Source: Myxocyprinus asiaticus (Eukaryota > Chordata > Actinopteri > Cypriniformes > Catostomidae). From it: a DNA stretch of 64,000 nt. The notes under the pieces are model-generated. The model was not told the DNA's origin and searched no databases. It saw nothing but the letters and a program-made list of their open reading frames with translations. Where the stretch lies: contig NC_059362.1 of NCBI RefSeq assembly GCF_019703515.2, positions 28,746,326 to 28,810,325 on the forward strand, in the 5' to 3' direction. Of this stretch, positions 14,448-23,469 are shown one piece after another (positions within the stretch are counted from its first letter, which is position 1; each line of letters starts with the position of its first letter). The position numbers and the translations under genes are program-made.

Positions 14448-17400
14448 CTATTCTAGAATAAATCTTATGAACTGAGGAAAAAAAGGTATAGTCCCTACCA
14501 GATGGGTTCAGAAGTCTCCAAATATCTATAAGACCAAGATCCTGTGAAGCGTCAATGTTGCTCTAGGGGGCTTGCACACGTTTGCTTCACTATGATCAAG
14601 GACTGAGTACATCAAAAGATTAAAGTCTCCTCCCAATATTATATCGTGAGGGGTGCCAGCGGCTTGCAACATCCCTTCAAGGTCTATAAAAAAGCCCTGA
14701 TCATCAACGTTAGGTGCGTAAATATTAGCCAAAATCAGCCTTTGCCCCTGAATGTCTGCTAAAACAATAATGACTCTTCCTAAATTATCTTTAATCAGTT
14801 TGAGAGATTTAAATTGTAAATGTTTACTTATTCATTAAATGACTCCCCTGCTCTTACTTGAGCCAGCACTAAAGAAAATATGTCCACACCATATCTTCCC
14901 AAATTTTTCAGCTTCCTGCGGGGAAAGATGCGTTTCTTGAAGAAACACATTATCATATTTCTTATATTTAAGAAATAACATTCCTTCTTTTTATGGGGTG
15001 CCCCAACCCATTCACATTCCTCGTGGAGAGAGACAATCCATTCATATTAACATCTGACATTTTGGCATATTAGAAAAAATAGATTGTGTGTCAAAACAAG
15101 ATTATAAAGACCACATTCCAACATTTGTACAACAATCAAACCCCGAACTTCCCCCCGAACCAAACAAACAGAAAAAAAAAAAAAAAGAAAGAAAACGCAC
15201 GACAGCGCCAACCGCCGTCCATCCCTCTAAACTCAAACAGTCCATGTACGCCTACGAGAGCCCCTGCGACAACATTCCGTTGGATTGCTCAAGTCCGGTG
15301 CTTCTATACAAATTTTGTGAGACAGAATTACATAACAGAAGAAAATCTATAAAACAAACTCTAGCCAATAGGTGGAATAAACACAAACAATGTGTAGATT
15401 CATCCACATTCTGTTGTGTACCACATGTGTTCCTCCCCAAAACAAGCTCCAGCCTCTAGTGGAACCAGCACACACACAAAAATAAATAAATAAATAAATC
15501 TATATATACAATTTTTTTTTTTTTATAAAAAATAAAATAAAATAAAATAAATAAAAACATTTGGCTTCCTCGGACAGTCAAACGAATGTTCAGTGAGCCG
15601 GTTGTTTCATAACTGCAGCAGATGACCTAATCATTCTAGTGTCCTGCAAAAACCCATACTACTCTCACTATTTCTGCCATGGGTGTCTATGGCAGTAATA
15701 GTATGAGTAGTATGCAATTTCAAACTCAGCGACTGTGTGTGATATGCTGGTTGAACTCTTAAAGTGACAGTAACCTTTTTAGTGCTTGCAATACAAATGA
15801 ATATAAACTCAATGTTATTTATTACTTGCAAATGGTACACATTATTTCAAACATTAATAGCTCATATTATAATATATACAATTTAATGATAAAATATGAA
15901 TTGATAAAATGTAGAATTTTATATTTTTTAGAAGTAAAAAAATTGATTATAATAATGATGACAAAATATTAAAAATAAATATACATTTTCAAAAAAAAAA
16001 AAAAAAAATTCAGAACAGGTTCTGTTCAGTTCTATTGCTTGTTCTGCAGTTGATCAGCCTGAATGTAGCCCACACATTTTGAAGGTTTATTTGTTTGTGA
16101 TCTTTTCTTCAAAAATGAAAGGTATATGAGAAACTTATAAAATTTGAGCATTTATACTGTGTATTAAAAAACTTTATTTTGATGAGAGATTATAATGTGC
16201 ATTTTGTGCAAACACACAAAAAATTGTCATAATTTGTCATATAAGTGTTATTACATCAAATCAAAGATTATATCAAAACTTGAACCTCATATTGTATATC
16301 GAACCGAATCCTGAGAGAGAATCATATTGTCCCATCCCTACTAAAAATGCACTGATGTTGTTACGTGCGCACCTCTCATCCACACTGTAATGGCATTATG
16401 ATCCAGCATAAATGGAGATTTCGAATAGGCAGTCTAGTGCTGCACAATTTGGAAAATGATGATATTAGGAAACAAAAAAGTTTTAAACTGAAATCATTTT
16501 AGTGTGAACGTGGCCTAAGAATCTTCCTCCCTTTTTTAATTTGCAATACTGACCAGCTGACTGCACATTATCCTTTACATACGTATGTGATGAGTATCTG
16601 CTACAATGGCAAGAGGGACTTTATGTTTGATTAGAACTACTATTTTCTTTTTAATCTAATGGCTGGAGTTACAGTAGATCAGACCACACACATAAAACGA
16701 CCACAATAAAAAGTATAAGGAACACAATAATAGGACATGGGTACAAAACCATCTGGAATGCTACAAAGTCTAATACCATCTACAGAGCTCCACAGCCAAC
16801 TCTTTATCAAACTACATTAAATAAAGCAGTAATGCTTATGCCGAGCTTTCAAACCGGGACACACAGAAAGGTCTTCACTACACTGAACTGGATGGCCTGG
16901 GGCAGAGGAATCTGATGAAAGAACTGCTTCTCCCTTTATTTCTGTTCCAGAATCGTGGGCACTGGTATGTGAAAGGACAACAACAATGCAGTAAAATACA
17001 ACCACAATACAAGATAACTGAACGGACCATTTCTGACTTCACCTTTAAGGAAATGAAAGTAGGTTTCTAAGTTAGGTCATATTCCCTCTATATTCTCAAG
17101 TAATATAACAAACTACACTGTGCCAAACACCAGTCCAAGCTTCAAAGAAAAATAAAACTATGTCTTTTCAACTGTCTGTCCTGTTCTACCCAATATTAGA
17201 ATTTTTACAGTAAATGCTTGTACTATAAATGATTGCAGGTGTGTTGCTTGTAGGTATTTACACTGATGAACTGATTTACACGGGTGATCCCAAAAACATT
17301 TTGCTACTGGCTGGAGTCACTCAGCACGCCCTGGGATTCGAAGTAGCAAACTAGCAAACTCCAGGGGTGGTAGCCAGGGTATTTTACCACTGAGCTACCA

Positions 17401-19454
17401 AAGCCCCGAATTGGTGCTGTTTTAAAGGCAAAGGTGGTCACACCAAATACTGATTTAGCTTTTTTATGTTTACTGGACTTTGTATGATGTTAATTGATAA
17501 ATGAAAACTATGGCATTATTTTTGAAGACATCCTCACTATGCATCATTTTTCACAAATGCCTAAAACTTTTGCACAGTACAGTATGTGTTTTTGTAACAG
17601 TCGATATTGGATATTTAATTCTGACAAGTCATGACAATTGTATGAGATGGTGAAATCTTAATAAATTGTATGATTTGGCTCGTACAAAAACATTCTTTTA
17701 CTCCCAGAGGGAAAAATAGACAAACCTAAACTTTACCCTAAAGTCTAACCCTTACCCAAACCCTAAATCTAACCATGATTTCAACAGGCAAAGAAATTTA
17801 GTGTAACAGAAAAATGAAAACATCAGGGTTTGTAATGAGACACGCATTTGTATTCCATAAATATATATATTAAAATATATATAAAATATTTAATAAAAGA
17901 CACATTATAATTGTGACAGCTAAATGTAATTTATTTAAAACATTAGTTAGACAAAAGTGACTTTTAAAATCAGCAATTTATCAGTTATCAGCCATTACAT
18001 GAAAAATAAAATTGATATTGGCCATAACATTGTTGCATTCCTACTTTCAATCCTTCACCAAAAACCCTTAAAATTGATAATATCTTGTTTCTGAACACCA
18101 GAAATATCAAGGCATTTAAAGTAGACCTTCAATAATGGAAGGGTAATGAGTTTTAAACTTGTCAATGTACCATAGCTGTAACAATTAAATCATCGCTTCC
18201 CTTCTGAGACAGTGGCTAATTTGAAATGGTATTCATTTTAACAGGAAAACAGACAGACAGGATATGGTGATTAGCAAGTACAAATTTAAACACAAGTTGT
18301 CCAATTACTCTGGTGATGACAGCATAGCAAATTACTTGACTAGATGCTCGGAAATCCTAAAAGACATTAAAAACAAATGGAGCACATATCTTAATATAAT
18401 TGTTAGCATCGACTAATCTTTTAACAGCTGCTTTTTATAGCAAGAACAATTCAACACAACAGCATGTAACTGTGCAGTAACAAGAATCATTAGCTCATGC
18501 TGGGAAAATTAAAGGGACAGTTCGGACAAGTTCATTTACTCACCCTTGTTTTCTTCCAAACCCATAAGACTTTCTTTCTTATGTGGAACACAAAAGGAGA
18601 TGCTAGAACATTTACCTCAGTGCATCTTAATGAAAGTGAATGGTGACTGAGGCTAATACTCTACACAACATCTCTTTTTGTGCACTAAAGAAGAAAGAAA
18701 GTCATACATGTTTGGAACAATACGAGGGTGAGTAAATGAGAGAAATATAATATTTTGTGCACTATCCCTTTAACTTGATGAATGGAAACATTTCGCATAC
18801 TAACACAAAGAAGCCAAGAACCACTGAAGCTCAAAATAAAGACTAAAAGCTGATAGACTGAAATCCCCACAACCATTTATTCCTCTGCAAAAATATATCC
18901 AGTGGTACACTAAGATCCTTAACAGCCTAGTATTATGATATATATGGGTCATAGCCCTGTGGACTAGAGCTTACTGAACCAAGTTTTAGGGCAAGGCACC
19001 AGCCATCTCTCAGGGCCAGACAGATCATCTTTTATCCCTTGCAGTTAAAGACGTTTCTGTATCACAACATTATTTGACCAAAAGACATCAATCCCAGCAT
19101 ATTAAATAAACACTGGTGGGACAGACAGCATGATGGAAGTATGAGTCAGTGCTTCTGATTTCTTATTGATGGGGGGGGGGGGGGGGGGGGGGTATGCTTG
19201 TGGGAATAAATTTTGAGCCTTATTTTTAAAAGCGAGCTACATGATATTATTTGCTCCCCTGGAAACACCAAATGAGCTGCAAAATAGAGCATACCCTGAA
19301 CATACCTGAGCAGTCTGACATTAATTCCAAAATCCACATCTAATGAAGCATGTGATATAATTGATGGATATGGGTTCAGACTCTCAAATGCTTCAAAAAT
19401 AATTCACCCAAAAATGAAAATTCTGTCATCATTTACATACCCTGACATTATTTG

Positions 19455-19498
<44 letters not shown>

Positions 19499-20943
19499 AG
19501 ATATTTAGCAGAATGTCCAAGCTGCTCTTCTCCATACAAAAAATGTGATACTGTCAAGTTCCTTAAAGGACAAATAATCACCATAAAGTGGTCTGTGTGC
19601 CATTTTCCGAGGCTTCTAATGACATAGGATAGATTTGTATGAGACATGGACTGAACGTTAAGACCAGACATTCTGCTAAATATCACCTTTTGTGTTCCAT
19701 GGAAGAAAAAATATATAGGTTTTAGATGGGAGCGTGAGAAATGATGACAGGATTTTCATTTTTGAGTGAACAGTCCATTTAAATATGGTAATGATGATCC
19801 GATACTTTTAAAATAATGACTCTTAAAAACATAGCTCACCTTTTACATTAGCATCACTTATTAGTGTACATGCAGTAAAGTTTGATGTGAAATGAACAAA
19901 TGAACAGATAAACACTGAAAATTATGTAGTTGTGGAAACTAGCGTACAATAATCTTTGTTCATCCTCTTCAAGTCAATAAAGTGTCAGGACACTGGGAAA
20001 ATGTCCCACTATAGTGCACACTATGAACACTACAAGGTGGAGAGGTTTGTAAAATACCTTTTTTGCCAACAAAATATGTTTTTCTTAATATCCAATAAAA
20101 TGAAATGATCTCCTACGCTGGAAGAGCTAAAATGCTTGCTGTGAGAACATTTCCCTTTTAAAGCCAAATTGTATTCAATCTTCCAATAAAGCTTTTCCAT
20201 ATCCCAGTGAACCAGGCGGGGCTTTCCAACACTGAAATAAAAACTTATTAGAACTCAGTTAAAGATAAAAACTGATCTACATTTCATATCTATATACATT
20301 GACCTTTCACAATGAGCATGCATGAGTTGTAATTGTCTGCTGACAGGACACTTTGTTACCCATTATCGATTTGTAAGAATACAGGCAAAAACATGCACCT
20401 GCACTTTGTATGTCTTGACTGTTATACACTGCATTCCGTTTCCATGCAACCTGCTACTGATTACATTTTCATTTAGATCACTGCATTTTAATTATCTTTA
20501 ATCTGAAGTAGAATATATCTGTATTTTATTAGCTTATTATTGAGTTCCATGAGCTCTTTAACATGAATAGCTTTGTGAATTTGGTTTTAAAAATGCAACA
20601 TTTTAAGAATTCCAGTACAGATATCGTCAGACATCTTAGAAAGAACTAGAAGAGCTTGTGTGAATACATCTCACTATGTGGTGTAATTCTCAAGCCATTC
20701 TTTTCACGGCTCATATACTATAATGGCTCAGCACCTCTATTGGTTTATCATTTAATCGGTATGTTCTGTCTGTGTGTTCTGCAACTCTTTGAACGGATGC
20801 ATGAAAGTATCACTCTTACCGATGGTGGAAATGTGAGAGGGATGAAATTCATTGTCCGTGAATCTGCACAATAAACAGGTTTTTCCAACACCGGAGTCTC
20901 CGAGAAGCAAGAGTCTAAACAGCACATCGTACTGTTTGGCCAT
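8551..20943 (-). CDS. rab15: Ras-related protein Rab-15, 7 exons, complete, 212 aa
   Basis: Small GTPase of endosomal recycling and sorting (family knowledge). Coding exons in transcript order are 20943-20820, 11089-11029, 10941-10881, 10731-10654, 9378-9289, 9151-9086 and 8709-8551; every junction keeps frame with AG acceptors and GT donors. Visible motifs: P-loop GDSGVGKT (residues 15-22), switch I STIG with T40, WDTAGQE (62-68), NKSD (121-124), ETSA (149-152) and a C-terminal CWC, the double-cysteine signal geranylgeranylated by Rab GGTase. The 212-aa length equals human RAB15. The start [16 protein letters not shown] matches the family and sits in a strong ACCATGG context. Intron 1 is 9.7 kb and repeat-filled; the other introns are short. 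The exon 5 donor (GTTGTT) is weaker than usual. The gene is divergent from FNTB. Paralogues such as RAB8, RAB10 and RAB13 are less likely given the N terminus and CWC end. Confidence 0.97.
9893..9961. repeat. (TA)n microsatellite
   Basis: About 34 uninterrupted TA units in RAB15 intron 4, preceded by a short CA-rich tract. Confidence 0.95.
10228..10576. mobile_element. Palindromic TIR element of the GTTCACCCAAAAATGA family
   Basis: Starts near AATAGTTCAACCAAAAATGA and ends TTTGGGTGAACTACTCCTTTAA, the inverted termini of a short family with copies at 18509, 19396, 25169, 26127, 28264 and 52385. This copy lies in RAB15 intron 4. Confidence 0.8.
11090..12534. other. RAB15 intron 1, 3' part, no element recognised
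   Basis: Intronic sequence without a supported exon or repeat edge. The 97-codon open frame at 11205-11498 has no known domain. Confidence 0.4.
13102..14732 (-). pseudogene. L1-like ORF2 remnant (endonuclease / reverse transcriptase)
   Basis: The ORF2 frame is broken. The endonuclease frame shifts near 14560, a (TA)n tract (about 14390-14442) interrupts it, and the coding text passes straight from the endonuclease end (..VAWEATR) to sequence normally found after the catalytic reverse-transcriptase motifs ([19 protein letters not shown]). Most of the reverse transcriptase, including the catalytic aspartates, is missing. The C-terminal 285 codons are open, but the element cannot be autonomous. 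Confidence 0.85.
14390..14442. repeat. (TA)n microsatellite within the LINE endonuclease frame
   Basis: About 25 TA units lie between IYSR.. and ..SLISS coding segments of the LINE on the minus strand. Confidence 0.9.
15736..17304. other. RAB15 intron 1, no element recognised
   Basis: AT-rich intron; the A-run near 15991-16008 is low complexity. No supported exon. Confidence 0.4.
17305..17407 (-). repeat. Truncated tRNA-derived SINE (head only)
   Basis: Read on the minus strand this resembles a tRNA head (GGTAGCTCAGTGG-like A box, GGTTCGAATCC-like B box) followed by GGGCGTGCTGAGTGACTCC. It matches the heads of the copies at 50732-51128 and 54763-55170 and stops after about 100 bp. Confidence 0.75.
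17408..18508. other. RAB15 intron 1, no element recognised
   Basis: Contains a CCTAAACTTTACCCTAAAG / CCCTAAATCTAACC simple-repeat-like stretch around 17726-17776. No exon evidence. Confidence 0.4.
18509..18773. mobile_element. Palindromic TIR element of the GTTCACCC family, short copy
   Basis: Starts TTAAAGGGACAGTT and ends ACTATCCCTTTAA, with the family word TTCTTATGTGGAACACAAA and its near-inverse inside. RAB15 intron 1. Confidence 0.75.
18774..19395. other. RAB15 intron 1 with a poly-G tract
   Basis: A run of 22 G (about 19171-19192) is the only feature seen. Confidence 0.5.
19396..19782. mobile_element. Palindromic TIR element of the GTTCACCC family with an internal (TA)n
   Basis: AATTCACCCAAAAATGAAAA at the left and TTTTCATTTTTGAGTGAAC at the right are the family termini. 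A TA microsatellite (19457-19496) has expanded inside. Confidence 0.8.
19783..20819. other. RAB15 intron 1, 5' part, nothing recognised
   Basis: No supported exon, RNA gene or repeat boundary. Confidence 0.4.
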
Positions 20944-21620
20944 GGTGTCGTATGGTCACAATTCAAAAACTCAGCGTCGGGTTTCCATGTCTACCCTCTT
21001 CAAAGTATCATCTTCTCGCTTTTTCCATCGAACGGTCCGTGCCAATTTGCTGATTCCCCGAATAACTGTCTAGGTAAAGCAATCGGCGATGTGTGCAGAA
21101 ATCACTCAGTAACGCTTTTCTGGTGGGTGCGGTGGGCTACGGAGCACTCTCTATTCGTTTTGCAGACATCCTCCTTCACACCTCATGAAATGGGTGGAGA
21201 TAACGCTGCCACAGACCATCATGCTTTTGATATTTACATCTACCAAGGCCTTGTAGAAAAATACATGTAAATACGTTAGGCTACAACATACGATTAAACA
21301 AAAGTTTTTATATAAAATTCTGAAAGATAAGAAATTAAATGTGCAATATCAGCATTTCAGTCATAAATTCATAGTGGATCTCATTTTTGTTTTGGAGTTT
21401 GTTTGTTTGTTATTTCAACTGAAAAGACTAGTGATCAAATCAAATAGGCAACGCAAAAATGTTTAGCTGTGACGTCAATTTGTAGGCAGAAGATTATATT
21501 TGCCATAGGTTCCATTTTAGAATAGGGATTTTCGATTTAGGAGTAAAATAAGATCTGAGCTGAAAGTTAGTTTTTAAATTACACACAGTCATAATAGAGC
21601 TGTTCATGTTGTAGTCCAAA

Positions 21621-21800
21621 GGAAGAGAACTCACCATAGGTTCCCTCTGGATTTTCCTAAGGGTTTTATAACAGGGGTTTTCAATTTATGGGTAAAATAA
21701 AGTGTGGTAAACATTACTTGACGATACGTGGACGTTTGGTTCTACAACATAAATTACACACTTTCATACCTCAAATGTGAATTTTGAAACTGCCGTGTGT
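21621..21800 (+). repeat. ~180-bp intergenic repeat unit, copy A
   Basis: Runs from GGAAGAGAAC through GGTTCCCTCTGGATTTTCCT and GGTAAACATTACTTGACGAT to GTGAATTTTGAAACTG. Similar sequence recurs at 22624-22800 (same strand) and 22841-23000 (inverted). Confidence 0.8.
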
Positions 21801-21831
21801 TTTAAAAAAAAGAGGTAAATCAAAACATCAC

Positions 21832-22410
21832 AGTATTTGAAAAACAGACAAAAACACAAAGGGACCGTACAAGACTGTGTGCTTACTGTCTTTCACGAGG
21901 GCAGGAACTACAATTCCATGAATCACTGCGAATTATGTAATTAAATAAAAACAGTGGGAATTTATAAAACTGTTGATTTAGGTTGTTGATTATAAGAACA
22001 GAAAGAATATATTTTACGTTTATTGCAAAATATTCAGAGATGTACAAATATATAAGTAGTTTAAGGGTGAAAGGAGACCGACTTGGTTTTTGGAGTGGGC
22101 AGTCACTCCTGGGCTCATTTCGTGGGCTTTATTGGCCACGGTTCTCTGATTGGTGAAGCTTTCTCTGCTGGACCATGGGTAATGTAGTTGTTTACCAGGA
22201 ATTCCACTTTTAAACATGATTTTTAAACAATAACGTTTAAATAACGTAGAATGGCTTCAACAGAAGTTTAATGCCATGGATTAACAACCTCAGGGCTCAC
22301 AGTAGGTCTGTTTTTATTTTATTTTATAAGTTATCGCTAAAATTTAATTTGCCTATGGAGAAAATGAATGGGATTTTTTACTTCCAGAACCTGACTGTTG
22401 CACTCTATTC
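21832..22410 (+). repeat. ~580-bp dispersed repeat, copy 1
   Basis: Near-colinear with 56421-57000 in MAX intron 2, sharing ACAAGACTGTGT, TAGTTTAAGGGTGAA, GGTTCTCTGATTGGTG, ACCATGGGTAATGTAGTTG and GTAGGTCTGTTTTTA in order and at like spacing. No open frame explains it. The family is not one I can name. Confidence 0.85.
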
Positions 22411-22623
22411 GCCTTGGCCTTCCTTTAGAATTTCCAATAGGTTTTTCGATTTTGTGTTTTTCGATTTATGAGAAGCCTAACACAGGATATCTTGTGAAAA
22501 TTACATGAAGAGACTTTTCAAGTTTTGTTCTAAAACATACATTTTGAAGCCGTTGTGTCTTTTAAAAATGCATGTTGCTAACCTGTCACTAAATAGAGGT
22601 GTTCAGCTTGTAGTCCAAAAACC

Positions 22624-22800
22624 CGGAAGAGAATTCGATAAGGGTTCCCTCTGTATTTTCCTATGGGTTTTTATAATTGGTTTGTGAACTTATAAGAAAA
22701 ATAGGGTCTGTGGTAAACATTACTTGATGATACGTGGATGTTTTGTTCTATAACATAAATTACACACAGTCACACCTCAAACGTGAATTTTGAAGCTGTA
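22624..22800 (+). repeat. ~180-bp intergenic repeat unit, copy B
   Basis: Same orientation as copy A. It forms the left arm of a hairpin with copy C, separated by about 40 bp of A-rich sequence. Confidence 0.8.
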
Positions 22801-22840
22801 TTGAATTACATTAAAAAATAAAAATAAAAAAATGCACGGA

Positions 22841-23000
22841 GGCTTCAAAATTCACATTTGAGGTGTGAAAGTGTGTAATTTATGTATCGTCAAGTAATGT
22901 TTACCACAGACCCTATTTAACATTTAAGTTAAAAACCCCCATTATAAAAACCCATAGGAAAATCCAGAGGGAACCCATGGCGAATTAGACTTCCGGGTTC
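22841..23000 (-). repeat. ~180-bp intergenic repeat unit, copy C (inverted)
   Basis: Reverse complement of copy B, from GGCTTCAAAATTCACATTTG to GACTTCCGGGTT. B and C together form a large stem-loop 470-850 bp upstream of the FNTB ATG. Confidence 0.85.
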
Positions 23001-23379
23001 GCCTACAAATTGATGTCACGGCTGAACAGCTCAGTCGTCCTTTTCGTAAAGTACTTAGCTTACATGCTCCTGGTAATTGTAGTCCTTAATTAGAATTGTG
23101 ATAGCAACAAAAAACACATAGCACCTTCAAAGTTTATGTTTGTGGTATGACTGTGTGTAATGTATGTTCAGTAACGAAACGTGAAATTCTCTTCAAGTAA
23201 TGTTTTATTTATAAAAATGATTTAAAAAAAATAAAAATAAAAAATAAAAAAAGATAAACACCATGGTGTAAAAATGCTAATTGTCTTCCGGGTTTTTGGA
23301 CTACAGTCTAAACAGTTTATCGCTTTCTCAAATGTGCCTTCCGCCTTTCCGTACTTGACAGTAGTCACTTGACTCCTTT

Positions 23380-23400
23380 GAGGAAACCCCGCCCACGCTG
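23380..23400 (+). promoter_or_regulatory. fntb: GC box upstream of FNTB
   Basis: GGAAACCCCGCCCACGC-type sequence is a consensus SP1/KLF site 70-85 bp before the FNTB ATG. This suits a TATA-less housekeeping promoter. Confidence 0.5.
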
Positions 23401-23469
23401 TCTTGACTTTTCACTCTGCTGGTAAACTGATCGCTGTATGTTACAGTGCATTTGTTTTTAAACGTCATC

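Larger units (their letters stand above)
12588..15651 (-). mobile_element. L1-like LINE retrotransposon, 5'-truncated and internally deleted
   Basis: On the minus strand: endonuclease fragment (14732-14526, NIYAPNVDD and GGDFN motifs), endonuclease end plus reverse-transcriptase thumb (14368-13943), then the C-terminal region (13959-13102, with [16 protein letters not shown] and DKGGLGLP). The 3' end has an A-rich tail, seen as T runs at 12587-12597 and 12603-12611. A 14-bp target duplication, ACCCACACTACTCT at 12574-12587 against ACCCATACTACTCT at 15652-15665, brackets it. Confidence 0.85.
12535..15735. repeat. Hairpin element split by an L1-like insertion
   Basis: Left arm GCTGAGTTCAGAATTGCATA (about 12552-12571) and right arm TATGCAATTTCAAACTCAGC (15711-15730) are inverted repeats. 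Next to the right arm, ACTACTCTCACTATTTCTGC (15660-15679) pairs with TGGCAGTAATAGTATGAGT. Removing the LINE between 12588 and 15651 restores a short hairpin of roughly 130 bp. Confidence 0.65.
20944..23469. promoter_or_regulatory. Divergent RAB15/FNTB intergenic and promoter region
   Basis: 2.5 kb between the two start codons. The RAB15-proximal 250 bp is less AT-rich than the rest and probably holds its 5' UTR and core promoter. The FNTB-proximal end has a GC box (CCCCGCCC, about 23387-23394) without a TATA box. The middle is mostly repeat: three copies of a ~180 bp unit (21621-21800, 22624-22800, 22841-23000 inverted) around a ~580 bp dispersed repeat (21832-22410). Confidence 0.6.

Noticed and set aside
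15086..15459. Plus-strand frames of 88 and 123 codons
   Set aside because: They are antisense to the 5' part of the minus-strand LINE and are lysine-rich only because of an A run.
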